From Arthrobacter sp. QXT-31 (lineage in GTDB: Bacteria; Actinomycetota; Actinomycetes; Actinomycetales; Micrococcaceae), in the NCBI RefSeq assembly GCF_001969265.1, contig NZ_CP019304.1, positions 3,038,001 to 3,102,000 on the forward strand: DNA of 64,000 bases. The letters run 5' to 3'. The notes beneath the pieces are model-generated. The model saw nothing but the letters and a program-made list of their open reading frames with translations, was not told the DNA's origin and searched no databases. Position 1 is the stretch's first letter. The number at the start of each line of letters is the position of its first letter. Of the stretch, positions 56,456 to 64,000 are shown in pieces. A program made the translations under genes and the position numbers.

Positions 56456-58033
56456 CTACTCAACCGTGACCATGACCGACTGCCAGCCGGAGGCGCCGTC
56501 CGGTACGGGGTCGGCGCGCTTCTCGGTCTGCACCTCGCCTGTCCCGTCCGTGGCGCGCGCCCTGATGTAGTGTTGGCCCGGCTTGGCGTCCCACAGGTAG
56601 GACCACTGCCGCCACGTGTCCACGGAAGCCTCGTCCGACAGCGCCGCCTCGGCCCAGTTCCCGCCGTCGACCTGCACTTCCACCCTGGTGATGCCCCGCC
56701 TCTGGGCCCAGGCGGTACCGCCGATGGCCACCCTCCCTGCCGGCACCGTGGCGAAGGACTTGGGTACCTCGATCCGGGCCATCGTCTTGATGGGGCCGCG
56801 CTCGGACCAGCCGCGCTCCGTCCAGTAGGCCTTGCTGTCGGCGAAGCGGGTCACCTCCAGTTCCACCACCCATTTGGTGGCGGAGACGAAGCCGTACAGT
56901 CCCGGTACCACCATGCGCACCGGGTAGCCGTGCTCCAGCGGCAGCGGCTCGCCGTTCATGCCGATGGCGAGCATGGCGTCGCGGTCATCCTGCAGGACCT
57001 CCAGCGGCGTGGAGGCGCTGAACCCGTCGACGGAGGTGGAGAGCACCATGTCCGCGCCGGCGGTGGGCCTGGCCCGCTTGAGCACCTCGCGGACCGGGAG
57101 CCCGAGCCACCGGGCATTGCCGGCGAGGTTGCCGCCCACCGGGTTGGAAACGCAGGTGAGGGTCACGTGGGACTCGATCAGATCGGCGCCGAGCAGGTCC
57201 TGGAACGTGAGCCGGACCTCCTCCTCCACGAGCCCGTGGACGCGCAGCTCCCACTCCTCCGCCCTGATTTCCGGAACGCTGAGGGCCGTGTCGATCCGGT
57301 AGAAGTCCCTGGCCGGGGTCAGCCACGGCGTCACGCCGGCGGTGGCCGACTGCACCCCGCCGGGCACCGCCGCTGCGGGCCGGGCGGGCGCCGGCAGCCG
57401 GAGTGACTCCCGTGCCTGCGCCACGTTGCTGCGCGCGGCGCTGAGCAGGCGGCCCCCGGTGGCGGCGATGGCCGCCGCAGCCGCAGTCAGGCCGGTGGCC
57501 GCGAAGAACGCGCGCCGGGAGGTGGCCGGGCGTTCCGGCTCCTTGGCCGCGACGTCGGCCGGCGCATCCGGAAAAACCTGCCGGCGCCACAGCCGCGACA
57601 CCAGCAGCCGCAGCACCACCAGCCCCGCCGCGGTTCCCGCCAGTGAGGGCACGGCGTCCAACGGCCTGACGCCGGCGCGGGTCACCACGCTGGCCACGAT
57701 CACCGCGCCCATGAACAGCACGCCGGCAGCACCCAGCGCCCATCTCCGGTACGCCATCACGCCCAAGACGCACGCCAGTACGAAAACCGTCACGCCCATC
57801 CCGGCGAAGAGCGCGGCCTTGTCGTTGGTTCCGAACGTCGCAATCGCGAAGTCCTTCAGCCACGGCGGCGTGAAGTCAATGAACGTCGAGCCCAGGGCAA
57901 CCAGGGGAGTGGCGCGGGCCGTAAAGAACGCCCCCGCCAGTTCCGCAACGGAAAGAACGACGGCGGCGGCGGCCACCCCGGCGAGGGCCGCCAATGCGGC
58001 CGGTCCCCTGAACCACCTCATGAGCTTCTGCAT
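56456..58033 (-). CDS. membrane-anchored molybdopterin-dependent oxidoreductase
   Basis: A 525-residue protein with four or five N-terminal membrane helices (about residues 8-190, one of which, in RRAFFAATGLTAAAAAIA, resembles a Tat-type signal). The rest is a sulfite-oxidase-fold Mo-cofactor domain outside the cell. The Mo-ligand cysteine is in LTCVSNPVGG, and GYPVRMVVPGLYG is the usual pterin contact. The C-terminal 100 residues are the Mo-co dimerisation domain. It probably reduces or oxidises a sulfoxide or sulfite-like substrate (inference). The start is uncertain among two ATGs. Confidence 0.9.
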   Translation of the reverse strand: MQKLMRWFRGPAALAALAGVAAAAVVLSVAELAGAFFTARATPLVALGSTFIDFTPPWLKDFAIATFGTNDKAALFAGMGVTVFVLACVLGVMAYRRWALGAAGVLFMGAVIVASVVTRAGVRPLDAVPSLAGTAAGLVVLRLLVSRLWRRQVFPDAPADVAAKEPERPATSRRAFFAATGLTAAAAAIAATGGRLLSAARSNVAQARESLRLPAPARPAAAVPGGVQSATAGVTPWLTPARDFYRIDTALSVPEIRAEEWELRVHGLVEEEVRLTFQDLLGADLIESHVTLTCVSNPVGGNLAGNARWLGLPVREVLKRARPTAGADMVLSTSVDGFSASTPLEVLQDDRDAMLAIGMNGEPLPLEHGYPVRMVVPGLYGFVSATKWVVELEVTRFADSKAYWTERGWSERGPIKTMARIEVPKSFATVPAGRVAIGGTAWAQRRGITRVEVQVDGGNWAEAALSDEASVDTWRQWSYLWDAKPGQHYIRARATDGTGEVQTEKRADPVPDGASGWQSVMVTVE

Positions 58034-58185
58034 GACATTGGTTCGTAGCGGCGGGCCGCCCGGATTGTCCCGATCCCAACGGAGAGCCGGCCGCAACGAG
58101 CGGACCGCAACCGGAGCCCCGGCCACAACTGGGAGCCGGTCACAGCTTAGGAGCCAGCACGGTGCACAAAGTACCCTTGGAGACT

Positions 58186-59514
58186 GTGAAGGTACTCGTC
58201 ATTGGCCCCGGTGGCCGCGAACACGCCATTGTCCGCTCCCTCCTTGCCGACCCCAACGTGTCCGAAGTCCACGCGGCTCCAGGCAACGCCGGCATCAGCA
58301 AGCTCGTCCCTACGCACGCCATCAACGGGAACGATCCGGACGCGGTGGCGGCGCTCGCCACCCGGCTCGACGTTGACCTGGTGGTCGTTGGTCCCGAGGC
58401 TCCCCTCGCCGCCGGCGTTTCCGACGCCGTGCGCGAAGCCGGCATTCCGGTGTTCGGCCCCAGCAAGGCGGCCGCCCAGCTCGAGGCCTCCAAGGCTTTC
58501 GCGAAGCAGGTGATGGCCGAAGCCGGCGTACCCACCGCCATGGCACTGGTGGCCGCCAACGCTGAAGAAGCAGCCGCGGCACTGGACACCTTCGGTGCAC
58601 CCTACGTCGTCAAGGACGACGGCCTGGCTGCCGGCAAGGGCGTGGTGGTCACCGACAACCGGGACGACGCCCTGGCCCACGCCCAGAGCTGCTTCGACGC
58701 CGGCGGCACCGTGGTCATCGAGGAGTTCCTGGACGGCCCCGAGGTCTCCGTGTTCGTCCTGTGCGACGGCCGCAACACGGTGGCCCTGTCCCCGGCCCAG
58801 GACTTCAAGCGCATCTACGACAACGACGAAGGCCCCAACACCGGCGGCATGGGCGCGTACACCCCGCTTGACTGGGCCCCCGAAGGCCTCGTCCAGGAGG
58901 TCATCGACCGCATCGCCCAGCCCACCGTGGACGAGATGGCCCGCCGCGGTACCCCGTTCGTGGGCGTGCTGTTCGTCGGCCTGGCGCTGACCAGGCGCGG
59001 CACCCGCGTCATCGAATTCAACGTCCGCTTCGGCGACCCCGAAACGCAGGCCGTCCTCGCCCGGCTCAAGACGCCCCTCGGTTCCCTGCTCCTGTCAGCT
59101 GCCAAGGGCGAACTGGACCAGGCGGAAGAGCTGCGCTGGTCCAAGGACACGGCGGTCGCCGTCGTCGTTGCCTCCGAAAACTACCCGGACACCCCGCGCA
59201 CCGGTGACCGCATCCGCGGGCTCAAGAAGGTGGATGAGCTGGAAGGCGTCCACGTGATCCACGCCGGAACCAAGCTCGACGATCAGGGCAAGGTGGTCTC
59301 CGCCGGCGGCCGCGTGCTGGCCGTGGTGGCGCTGGGATCCGACCTCGTGGAGGCCCGGGAACGGGCGTACGACGGCGTGGAGCTGGTTCAGCTTGAGGGC
59401 GCCCAGTTCCGCACGGACATAGCAGGCAAGGCCGCGCGCGGCGAGATCAAGGTGTCGTCCGCCGTTGCAGCCCCCGCTGCCCAGGCCGGCCCCGCTGCAG
59501 AAGGGAAGGCGTGA
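58186..59514 (+). CDS. purD: phosphoribosylamine-glycine ligase
   Basis: A 442-residue ATP-grasp enzyme of de novo purine synthesis (phosphoribosylamine + glycine + ATP to GAR). The N-terminal MKVLVIGPGGREHAIVR, the ATP-grasp segment GAPYVVKDDGLAAGKGV and the metal site EFNVRFGDPETQ are intact. The GTG at this position follows TTGGAG; an upstream GTG would add eight residues. It overlaps purC by four bases. Confidence 0.95.
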   Translation: MKVLVIGPGGREHAIVRSLLADPNVSEVHAAPGNAGISKLVPTHAINGNDPDAVAALATRLDVDLVVVGPEAPLAAGVSDAVREAGIPVFGPSKAAAQLEASKAFAKQVMAEAGVPTAMALVAANAEEAAAALDTFGAPYVVKDDGLAAGKGVVVTDNRDDALAHAQSCFDAGGTVVIEEFLDGPEVSVFVLCDGRNTVALSPAQDFKRIYDNDEGPNTGGMGAYTPLDWAPEGLVQEVIDRIAQPTVDEMARRGTPFVGVLFVGLALTRRGTRVIEFNVRFGDPETQAVLARLKTPLGSLLLSAAKGELDQAEELRWSKDTAVAVVVASENYPDTPRTGDRIRGLKKVDELEGVHVIHAGTKLDDQGKVVSAGGRVLAVVALGSDLVEARERAYDGVELVQLEGAQFRTDIAGKAARGEIKVSSAVAAPAAQAGPAAEGKA

Positions 59515-60455
59515 CAGTGGCTGAGCAGAAAAGAACCCGCGGCCTGGACACGGCCCACGCCGAGCTGCCCGGCTGGAAGCACGTTTACTCGGGCAAGGTC
59601 CGGGACCTGTACGTCCCCGCCACCGAATCCATCAATGAGCAGTTCGGACAGGAATGCGTGCTGGTGGTGGCCAGCGACCGCATCAGCGCCTATGACCACG
59701 TGCTCAGCAGCGAGATCCCGGACAAGGGACGGATCCTCACCCAGTTGAGCCTCTGGTGGTTCGAGCAGCTGGGCGTCGAACACCACGTCCTGGCATCAAC
59801 CGTGGAGGACGGCGTCCCCGCCGCAGTCGAGGGCCGTGCCATGATCTGCAAGAAGCTGGAAATGTTCCCGGTGGAATGCATCGCCCGCGGCTACCTCACC
59901 GGTTCCGGGCTTGTGGAGTACCGGCAGTCCGGCACCGTCTGCGAGATCCCGCTGCCGGAAGGACTGGTGGACGGCTCCCGCCTGGAGCACGCCATCTTCA
60001 CCCCGTCGGCCAAGGCCGAGGTGGGCGAGCACGACGAAAACATCACCTACGACGCCGTCGTGTCCATCGTGGGCGACGACATCGCCGCGCGCCTGAGCGA
60101 ACTGACCCTGCGGATCTACACCAAGGCCGAGGAGATCGCCCGCGAACGCGGCATCATCCTGGCCGATACCAAGGTGGAGTTCGGCTACGACGTGGTGAAC
60201 GGCGCCATCACCCTCGGCGACGAGGTCCTCACGCCGGACTCGTCCCGGTTCTGGGACGCCGCCACGTACGAGCCCGGCAAGGCGCAGCCCTCCTTCGACA
60301 AGCAGTTTGTCCGGGACTGGCTCACCTCCGCCGAATCCGGCTGGGACAAGGCGTCCGATACTCCTCCGCCGGCCCTGCCCGCTGACATCGTGGACCGCAC
60401 GCGGGCCCGCTACGTCGAGGCCTACGAGAAGCTGACCGGCCGCACCTTCAGCTAG
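59511..60455 (+). CDS. purC: SAICAR synthase
   Basis: A 314-residue phosphoribosylaminoimidazole-succinocarboxamide synthase. Motifs include YSGKVRDLY, VASDRISAYD, CKKLEMFPVECIARGYLTGSG and ADTKVEFGYD. It adds aspartate to CAIR in step 8 of purine synthesis. It overlaps purD by four bases (GTGA), so the two are translationally coupled. Length is that of the eukaryote-like long bacterial form. Confidence 0.96.
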   Translation: MTVAEQKRTRGLDTAHAELPGWKHVYSGKVRDLYVPATESINEQFGQECVLVVASDRISAYDHVLSSEIPDKGRILTQLSLWWFEQLGVEHHVLASTVEDGVPAAVEGRAMICKKLEMFPVECIARGYLTGSGLVEYRQSGTVCEIPLPEGLVDGSRLEHAIFTPSAKAEVGEHDENITYDAVVSIVGDDIAARLSELTLRIYTKAEEIARERGIILADTKVEFGYDVVNGAITLGDEVLTPDSSRFWDAATYEPGKAQPSFDKQFVRDWLTSAESGWDKASDTPPPALPADIVDRTRARYVEAYEKLTGRTFS

Positions 60456-60475
60456 GTTCCGGAGCAAACTGCAGC

Positions 60476-60557
60476 AAAGGGCGCCCTCTTCGGAGGGCGC
60501 CCTTTGCTTTGGGTTCTGCTGCTTGCTTTGGGTTCTGCTGCTTGCTTTGGGTTCTGC
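60476..60557 (+). terminator. purC terminator followed by 19-bp tandem repeats
   Basis: Hairpin AAAGGGCGCCCTC-TTCG-GAGGGCGCCCTTT, almost a perfect palindrome, then two perfect copies and a 14-base partial third of GCTTTGGGTTCTGCTGCTT (60506, 60525, 60544). The repeats reach to the end of the convergent XRE gene. Confidence 0.75.
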
Positions 60558-60558
60558 C

Positions 60559-61821
60559 CTAGCTCGCCTCCGCCGCGGCGGCCCGGCGCTGGGCGAGCCG
60601 GATCTCCAGCACGGCATCGAGGGCCTGCTGGACCCGGTCCTGGGCGCCGGCGGCACTGAACGCCTTCTGTGCCTCCTCCAGATAAACCAACGCCTCATCA
60701 AGTTCGCCCGCAGCCTTGAGCGATTTGCCGAGCAGCAGCGAGACCTCGCCGGCCGTGTGCTTGCCCAGGCCGGCGCGTTCGGCGTGGATGTCACGCAGCT
60801 TCTGGACAGCGGCCACGATATCGCCGGTGAGGTAGAGCCACCGGGCGCGGATGAACGCGACCTCCAGCTGGTCCGCCTTGTTCCCGCCCACGATGGACAG
60901 CGCGAGTTCGGCGCGCTCAATGGCCGACAGGGTCTCCGGTTCGACGATTCCGGACGAGAGACGGACCGCGGCGGATGCCTTGTTGAAGCGCGCCCAGAGC
61001 TCGATGTCGTTGGCGGGGGAGAGCAGCTTTGCTGCCCGCTCGTGGTGCTTGATGCCCTCCGGGTAGTCGTGCCGCATGAACGCGACGTTCCCGATCACCC
61101 ACGCCACTTCGCCGGCGAGCTGGGACATCGAATGCTCATCCATCTGCTCGTTCATGTCCTGGCAGTACTTCCACGCCTCGTCCAGCCTGCCGCCGTCAGC
61201 CAGCGCCCCGATCAGCGCGCGGAGCGCACCGATAATCAGTGTTGATCCCTTGGGCAGCTGCGCGCACAGCTCCACCGCCTTCTCGGCGTGTTCGACGGCG
61301 ATGCCGAGCTGGCCCTGTGCGTGGCACAGCGCGGCGAGCATCTGGCGTGCACGGACACCGAGACCGGCCGATTCGGTGGCCATGGGATGCTCGGACAGGT
61401 GCTCCATGATCTTCTGGCATTCCTTGAGCTGGCCCTGCTTCATGAGGCACTCGGCCTGCATGTAGGTCATGTTCCACCAGGCGCTGGTGTTCTTGCCCTC
61501 GAGGGCAATCCGGGCAGCGTTGGCCGCGTGCTCGGCCGCCAGGGAGTAGTCGCGCAGGTCCCATGCCTGCCGGGCGTAGAGTCCTGCCAGCACGTATTCG
61601 GCGTCGCTGACCGAGATGGGCTGGCTCCACGCCTCGAGCGCCTTGGGCGCGAGCTCCAGCCTGCGGGCGAGCTCTTCGATGACGTCGGCTGTGGGTTCCC
61701 GCCGGCCGGTTTCCAGCAAGGAAATGTAGCTGGGGGAGTACAGATCTTTGCCCAGTTCGGCCTGGGTCAGTCCGCGCTCCAGCCGCTCGGCGCGAAGCTT
61801 CTCCCCGAATCCATTACCCAC
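60559..61821 (-). CDS. XRE family regulator with TPR repeats (RRNPP-like)
   Basis: A 420-residue regulator. An XRE helix-turn-helix occupies residues 7-63 (GLTQAELGKDLYSPSYISLLETGRR). The remaining 350 residues are helical repeats of the tetratricopeptide type, for example LAAEHAANAARIALEGK and AVEHAEKAVELC. This is the layout of RRNPP peptide-pheromone receptors. The GTG start has AGGAGGG upstream. It is divergent from a 64-residue secreted peptide that ends in a duplicated octapeptide, its likely ligand (inference). Confidence 0.85.
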   Translation of the reverse strand: MGNGFGEKLRAERLERGLTQAELGKDLYSPSYISLLETGRREPTADVIEELARRLELAPKALEAWSQPISVSDAEYVLAGLYARQAWDLRDYSLAAEHAANAARIALEGKNTSAWWNMTYMQAECLMKQGQLKECQKIMEHLSEHPMATESAGLGVRARQMLAALCHAQGQLGIAVEHAEKAVELCAQLPKGSTLIIGALRALIGALADGGRLDEAWKYCQDMNEQMDEHSMSQLAGEVAWVIGNVAFMRHDYPEGIKHHERAAKLLSPANDIELWARFNKASAAVRLSSGIVEPETLSAIERAELALSIVGGNKADQLEVAFIRARWLYLTGDIVAAVQKLRDIHAERAGLGKHTAGEVSLLLGKSLKAAGELDEALVYLEEAQKAFSAAGAQDRVQQALDAVLEIRLAQRRAAAAEAS

Positions 61822-61862
61822 TGGGGCTCCCTCCTATTCCGGACAGCCTTTGTACAGAATGC

Positions 61863-61902
61863 TTGACACCCTCTGTGGAAAACATTTTACAATGTATGTC
61901 AA
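61863..61902. promoter_or_regulatory. shared promoter/operator of the XRE-TPR and peptide genes
   Basis: TTGACA at 61863-61868 and its complement TGTCAA at 61897-61902 form a symmetric pair; they can serve as divergent -35 boxes. For the peptide gene the -10 is TACAAT (61888-61893) with a long 19-bp spacer, which often needs an activator. ACATT-TTAC-AATGT (61882-61895) is an additional inverted repeat, a good candidate site for the divergent regulator. Confidence 0.5.
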
Positions 61903-61955
61903 CAAGGATTGTGCTGACTGGGTAAGGAATCCGACTCGTATTGAGGAACTCTCAC

Positions 61956-62150
61956 ATGTTGAAGAAGATAGCAGCCGCTGCCGTTTTGGCGGGGGCCCTT
62001 GCATTTTCTGCTGCGGCTCCCGCCGCTCTGTCTGCTCGCTCGATCGCGGATAACGCGGGCACCTGGGTTGCCATTGGCAACTGGCCGGATCCGATGCACG
62101 TCGAGGACGTGAACAAGACCGATATTGGCAACTGGCCCGATCCCATGTAA
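61956..62150 (+). CDS. secreted peptide precursor with duplicated IGNWPDPM
   Basis: A 64-residue precursor. MLKK plus a hydrophobic core (IAAAAVLAGALAFSAAAPA) form a Sec signal peptide, with cleavage likely after SAAAPAALSA or nearby. The mature part carries IGNWPDPM at residues 44-51 and again at 57-64, the second ending at the C-terminus. The two copies use different codons for both prolines, so the match is kept at protein level. GAGGAA precedes the ATG. It is probably a signalling peptide for the divergent TPR regulator. Confidence 0.75.
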   Translation: MLKKIAAAAVLAGALAFSAAAPAALSARSIADNAGTWVAIGNWPDPMHVEDVNKTDIGNWPDPM

Positions 62151-62165
62151 ACAGCTTCCATGAGG

Positions 62166-62210
62166 AAAACGGCTCCGAACATGCACATCGTGTTCCGGAG
62201 CCGTTTTTCT
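62166..62210 (+). terminator. Rho-independent terminator after peptide gene
   Basis: Twelve-base perfect stem AAAACGGCTCCG / CGGAGCCGTTTT followed by TCT. It isolates the peptide gene as a single transcript. Confidence 0.9.
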
Positions 62211-62260
62211 GTCCCAAAGCAGCACCCATAACCAGCATCCGTAAATAAGGAGTGGGGACC

Positions 62261-62614
62261 ATGACGCGGAGAGCGACCGACGGACAGCAGCGGGCTTTTT
62301 TCCTTTGGACCATCGCCGGCACGTCGCTGATCGTGGCGGCGGCAGCGGGTGCCGCCGTCGTTGAAGTATTCCAGGGAACGGCCGACGCCGGGACGTTCGT
62401 CTGGGGGATGATCGGCATCGCGGCGCTGCTGGAGTCGTTGGTCCTTTTCGCCGTCGGCCTGCGCTTGCGCCACCAATACCTGAATCAGGTTCAAAGCTAC
62501 GCCAGCCGCGGAGACTACCTGCCGGACGACGGATCACGCCGCCCAAGGATGCCACTGCTGGGCGACGGGCAGGCGACGCAAAACATCCAGCACCAGAACC
62601 CTGGCGGAAACTAA
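62261..62614 (+). CDS. small two-helix membrane protein
   Basis: A 117-residue protein with two transmembrane helices (about residues 14-38 and 50-71) and a polar C-terminal tail. AAGGAG precedes the ATG at eight bases. No family recognised. It is separated from the peptide gene by a terminator and followed by its own. Confidence 0.7.
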   Translation: MTRRATDGQQRAFFLWTIAGTSLIVAAAAGAAVVEVFQGTADAGTFVWGMIGIAALLESLVLFAVGLRLRHQYLNQVQSYASRGDYLPDDGSRRPRMPLLGDGQATQNIQHQNPGGN

Positions 62615-62624
62615 GCTGACAAAC

Positions 62625-62660
62625 AGAAAGAGGGCCTCCCAACGGGAGACCCTCTTTCTT
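62625..62660 (+). terminator. Rho-independent terminator
   Basis: Stem AGAAAGAGGGCCTCCC paired with GGGAGACCCTCTTTCT with one internal mismatch, followed by TT. It ends the small membrane-protein gene and lies next to the convergent tRNA gene. Confidence 0.85.
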
Positions 62661-62665
62661 TGTGG

Positions 62666-62739
<74 letters not shown>

Positions 62740-62822
62740 ATCCGTTGCTGCGAAAGCAACTGAACAAGGATATCCGATACCTGGCCAACATGTGAAATCG
62801 AGGCCCGGGCGGGGTTACCGGC

Positions 62823-64000
62823 TCAGACCAGCGAGTCCTTCCAGGCGCTGTGCAGCCGGGCGAAGCGGCCGTTGCCGCCGATCAGTTCCTCCGGTGTTCC
62901 GTCCTCCACCACCCGTCCGTCGTGGACCACGAGCACCCTGTCTGCCGTCTCCACGGTGGAGAGCCGGTGTGCGATGATCAGCGCGGTGCGGGCGTTTCCA
63001 TCGCCGGTGGCCCGGCCGGCTGCCGTCGCGACGGCTCCAGTCCCCTCCCCGGCTGGGCCGGCGCCGTCCATGCCGCGCAGCAGCCCGGCGAGTCCGTTCT
63101 CCACAAGGCGTTCCGAGGGGATGTCCAGCGAGGACGTGGCCTCGTCCAGGATCAGGACCGCCGGCCGGGCCAGGAACGCCCGCGCGAAGCTGATCAGCTG
63201 GCGCTGGCCCGCCGAGACGCGGCCGCCGCGTTTGTTGACGTCGGTGTCGTACCCATCGGGCAGTTCCAGAATGAACTCATGCGCGCCCACGGCCTTCGCG
63301 GCGGCTTCGATCTCCTCGCGCGGGGCATCCGGCCGGCCGAGGGCGATGTTGTCCGCTACCGATCCGCTGAACAGGAAGGCCTCCTGGGTGACCATCACGA
63401 TGTTCCGGCGCAGGTCCGCGGTGGCCAGCTGCCGGACGTCCACGCCGTCGAGCATCACCGAACCGGCGGACACGTCATAGAAACGGGCAATCAGCTTGGC
63501 CAGCGTGGACTTGCCGGCCCCGGTCTGGCCCACCAGCGCCACGGTCTGGCCCGCCGGGATAGTGAGGTTCAGCGCGGGAATGATGAGCGGCCCGTTGCCG
63601 TACCGGAACTCGACGTCCCGGAACTCGACGGCGCCGCGGGCATCGTGCAGTTCCACCGCGTTCCGCGGCGGACGCACCGTGGGCACCTCCTCGAGCAGGC
63701 CCGAGACCTTCTCCAGCGCGGCCTGCGCGCTCTGGAAGGAGTTGTAGAACATGGCCATCTGGTCCACGGGCTGGAAGAAGCGCTTCGTGGAAAGCATCAG
63801 GGCCAGCAGCACACCCACGGCCAGGTCGCCGGTCAGCACCCGGAAGCCGCCGAACAGCAGGACGACGGCGACACAGGCGTTGCCGATCAGCACCAGGCCG
63901 GGCTGGAAGATGCCGTTCAGGTTGATGGAGCGCACGGTCGCCTGCCGGTAGTCCTCGGCCAGTTCGCCGTAGCGGGCGGCGTTCTCGCGCTCCTTGCGGA
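62823..64000 (-). CDS. ABC transporter, fused permease/ATPase (N-terminus cut off)
   Basis: The C-terminal 392 residues of an ABC exporter half-transporter; the 5' end lies beyond the window. The remaining membrane segments include [17 protein letters not shown]. The nucleotide-binding domain has Walker [10 protein letters not shown], signature RVSAGQRQ (an unusual R-V-S-A-G variant of LSGGQ), Walker [14 protein letters not shown] and the H-loop IIAHRLST. Multidrug or lipid export is the usual role; a partner gene may follow upstream. Confidence 0.92.
   Translation of the reverse strand, partial: RKERENAARYGELAEDYRQATVRSINLNGIFQPGLVLIGNACVAVVLLFGGFRVLTGDLAVGVLLALMLSTKRFFQPVDQMAMFYNSFQSAQAALEKVSGLLEEVPTVRPPRNAVELHDARGAVEFRDVEFRYGNGPLIIPALNLTIPAGQTVALVGQTGAGKSTLAKLIARFYDVSAGSVMLDGVDVRQLATADLRRNIVMVTQEAFLFSGSVADNIALGRPDAPREEIEAAAKAVGAHEFILELPDGYDTDVNKRGGRVSAGQRQLISFARAFLARPAVLILDEATSSLDIPSERLVENGLAGLLRGMDGAGPAGEGTGAVATAAGRATGDGNARTALIIAHRLSTVETADRVLVVHDGRVVEDGTPEELIGGNGRFARLHSAWKDSLV

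Overview
The window is high-GC DNA from an actinobacterium of the Arthrobacter/Pseudarthrobacter group (Micrococcaceae). This is inferred from GTG/TTG starts, AGGAGG ribosome-binding sites, GAF-ANTAR regulators, and the order sterol-carrier protein - asparaginase - Mo-oxidoreductase - purD - purC. No phage, CRISPR or plasmid origin was seen. One complete insertion sequence is present.

Layout. (1) 0-17.6 kb is a stress and housekeeping stretch: a TetR regulator with its operator, two small heat-shock proteins, a MerR/HspR-like regulator, a J-domain protein and an AAA+ ATPase, two paralogous GAF-ANTAR regulators, a GH1 beta-glucosidase, a GH15 enzyme, and App1, DUF72, DUF1508 and HAD proteins. 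(2) 17.6-19.5 kb is an IS1182-type element inserted exactly at the stop codon of the HAD gene, with a CTAG target duplication. (3) 20-22.5 kb holds a zinc alcohol dehydrogenase, an SDR and a VOC protein. (4) 22.6-54.8 kb is a large purine/ureide catabolism island. It carries purine permeases, guanine and 8-oxoguanine deaminases, XdhC plus a two-polypeptide xanthine dehydrogenase, a MobA-like transferase, uricase with a urate-type permease, an NCS1 ureide permease with a racemase-like protein, ureidoglycine aminohydrolase, malate synthase, malic enzyme, pyruvate dehydrogenase E1 (with a one-base frameshift), DctA and an IclR regulator. (5) 54.9-60.5 kb is housekeeping: asparaginase, a membrane Mo-oxidoreductase, purD and purC. 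(6) 60.5-62.2 kb holds an XRE-TPR regulator divergent from a 64-residue secreted peptide that ends in two copies of IGNWPDPM. (7) 62.2-64 kb holds a small membrane protein, tRNA-Pro(CGG) and a truncated ABC exporter.

Two signals stand out. First, the purine island is tied together by a tandem operator: two degenerate 15-bp boxes of the TTTCnCnATGTGGAA type whose starts lie exactly 21 bp apart. It occurs eight times, in front of the malic enzyme operon, iclR itself, uricase, an unknown 57-residue ORF, guanine deaminase, aceE, the NCS1 permease and dctA. The controlled set includes all three enzymes of the dicarboxylic acid cycle for glyoxylate oxidation (malate synthase, malic enzyme, pyruvate dehydrogenase), so ureide-derived glyoxylate could be burned completely by one regulon. 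Second, the XRE-TPR/secreted-repeat-peptide pair has the architecture of an RRNPP-type peptide pheromone system, which is known mainly from Firmicutes.

The intergenic regions also hold several families of long palindromic repeats (63-66 bp), some in multiple copies. Enzymes between urate and ureidoglycine (hydroxyisourate hydrolase, OHCU decarboxylase, allantoinase, allantoate amidohydrolase) were not found here and would have to lie outside the window.
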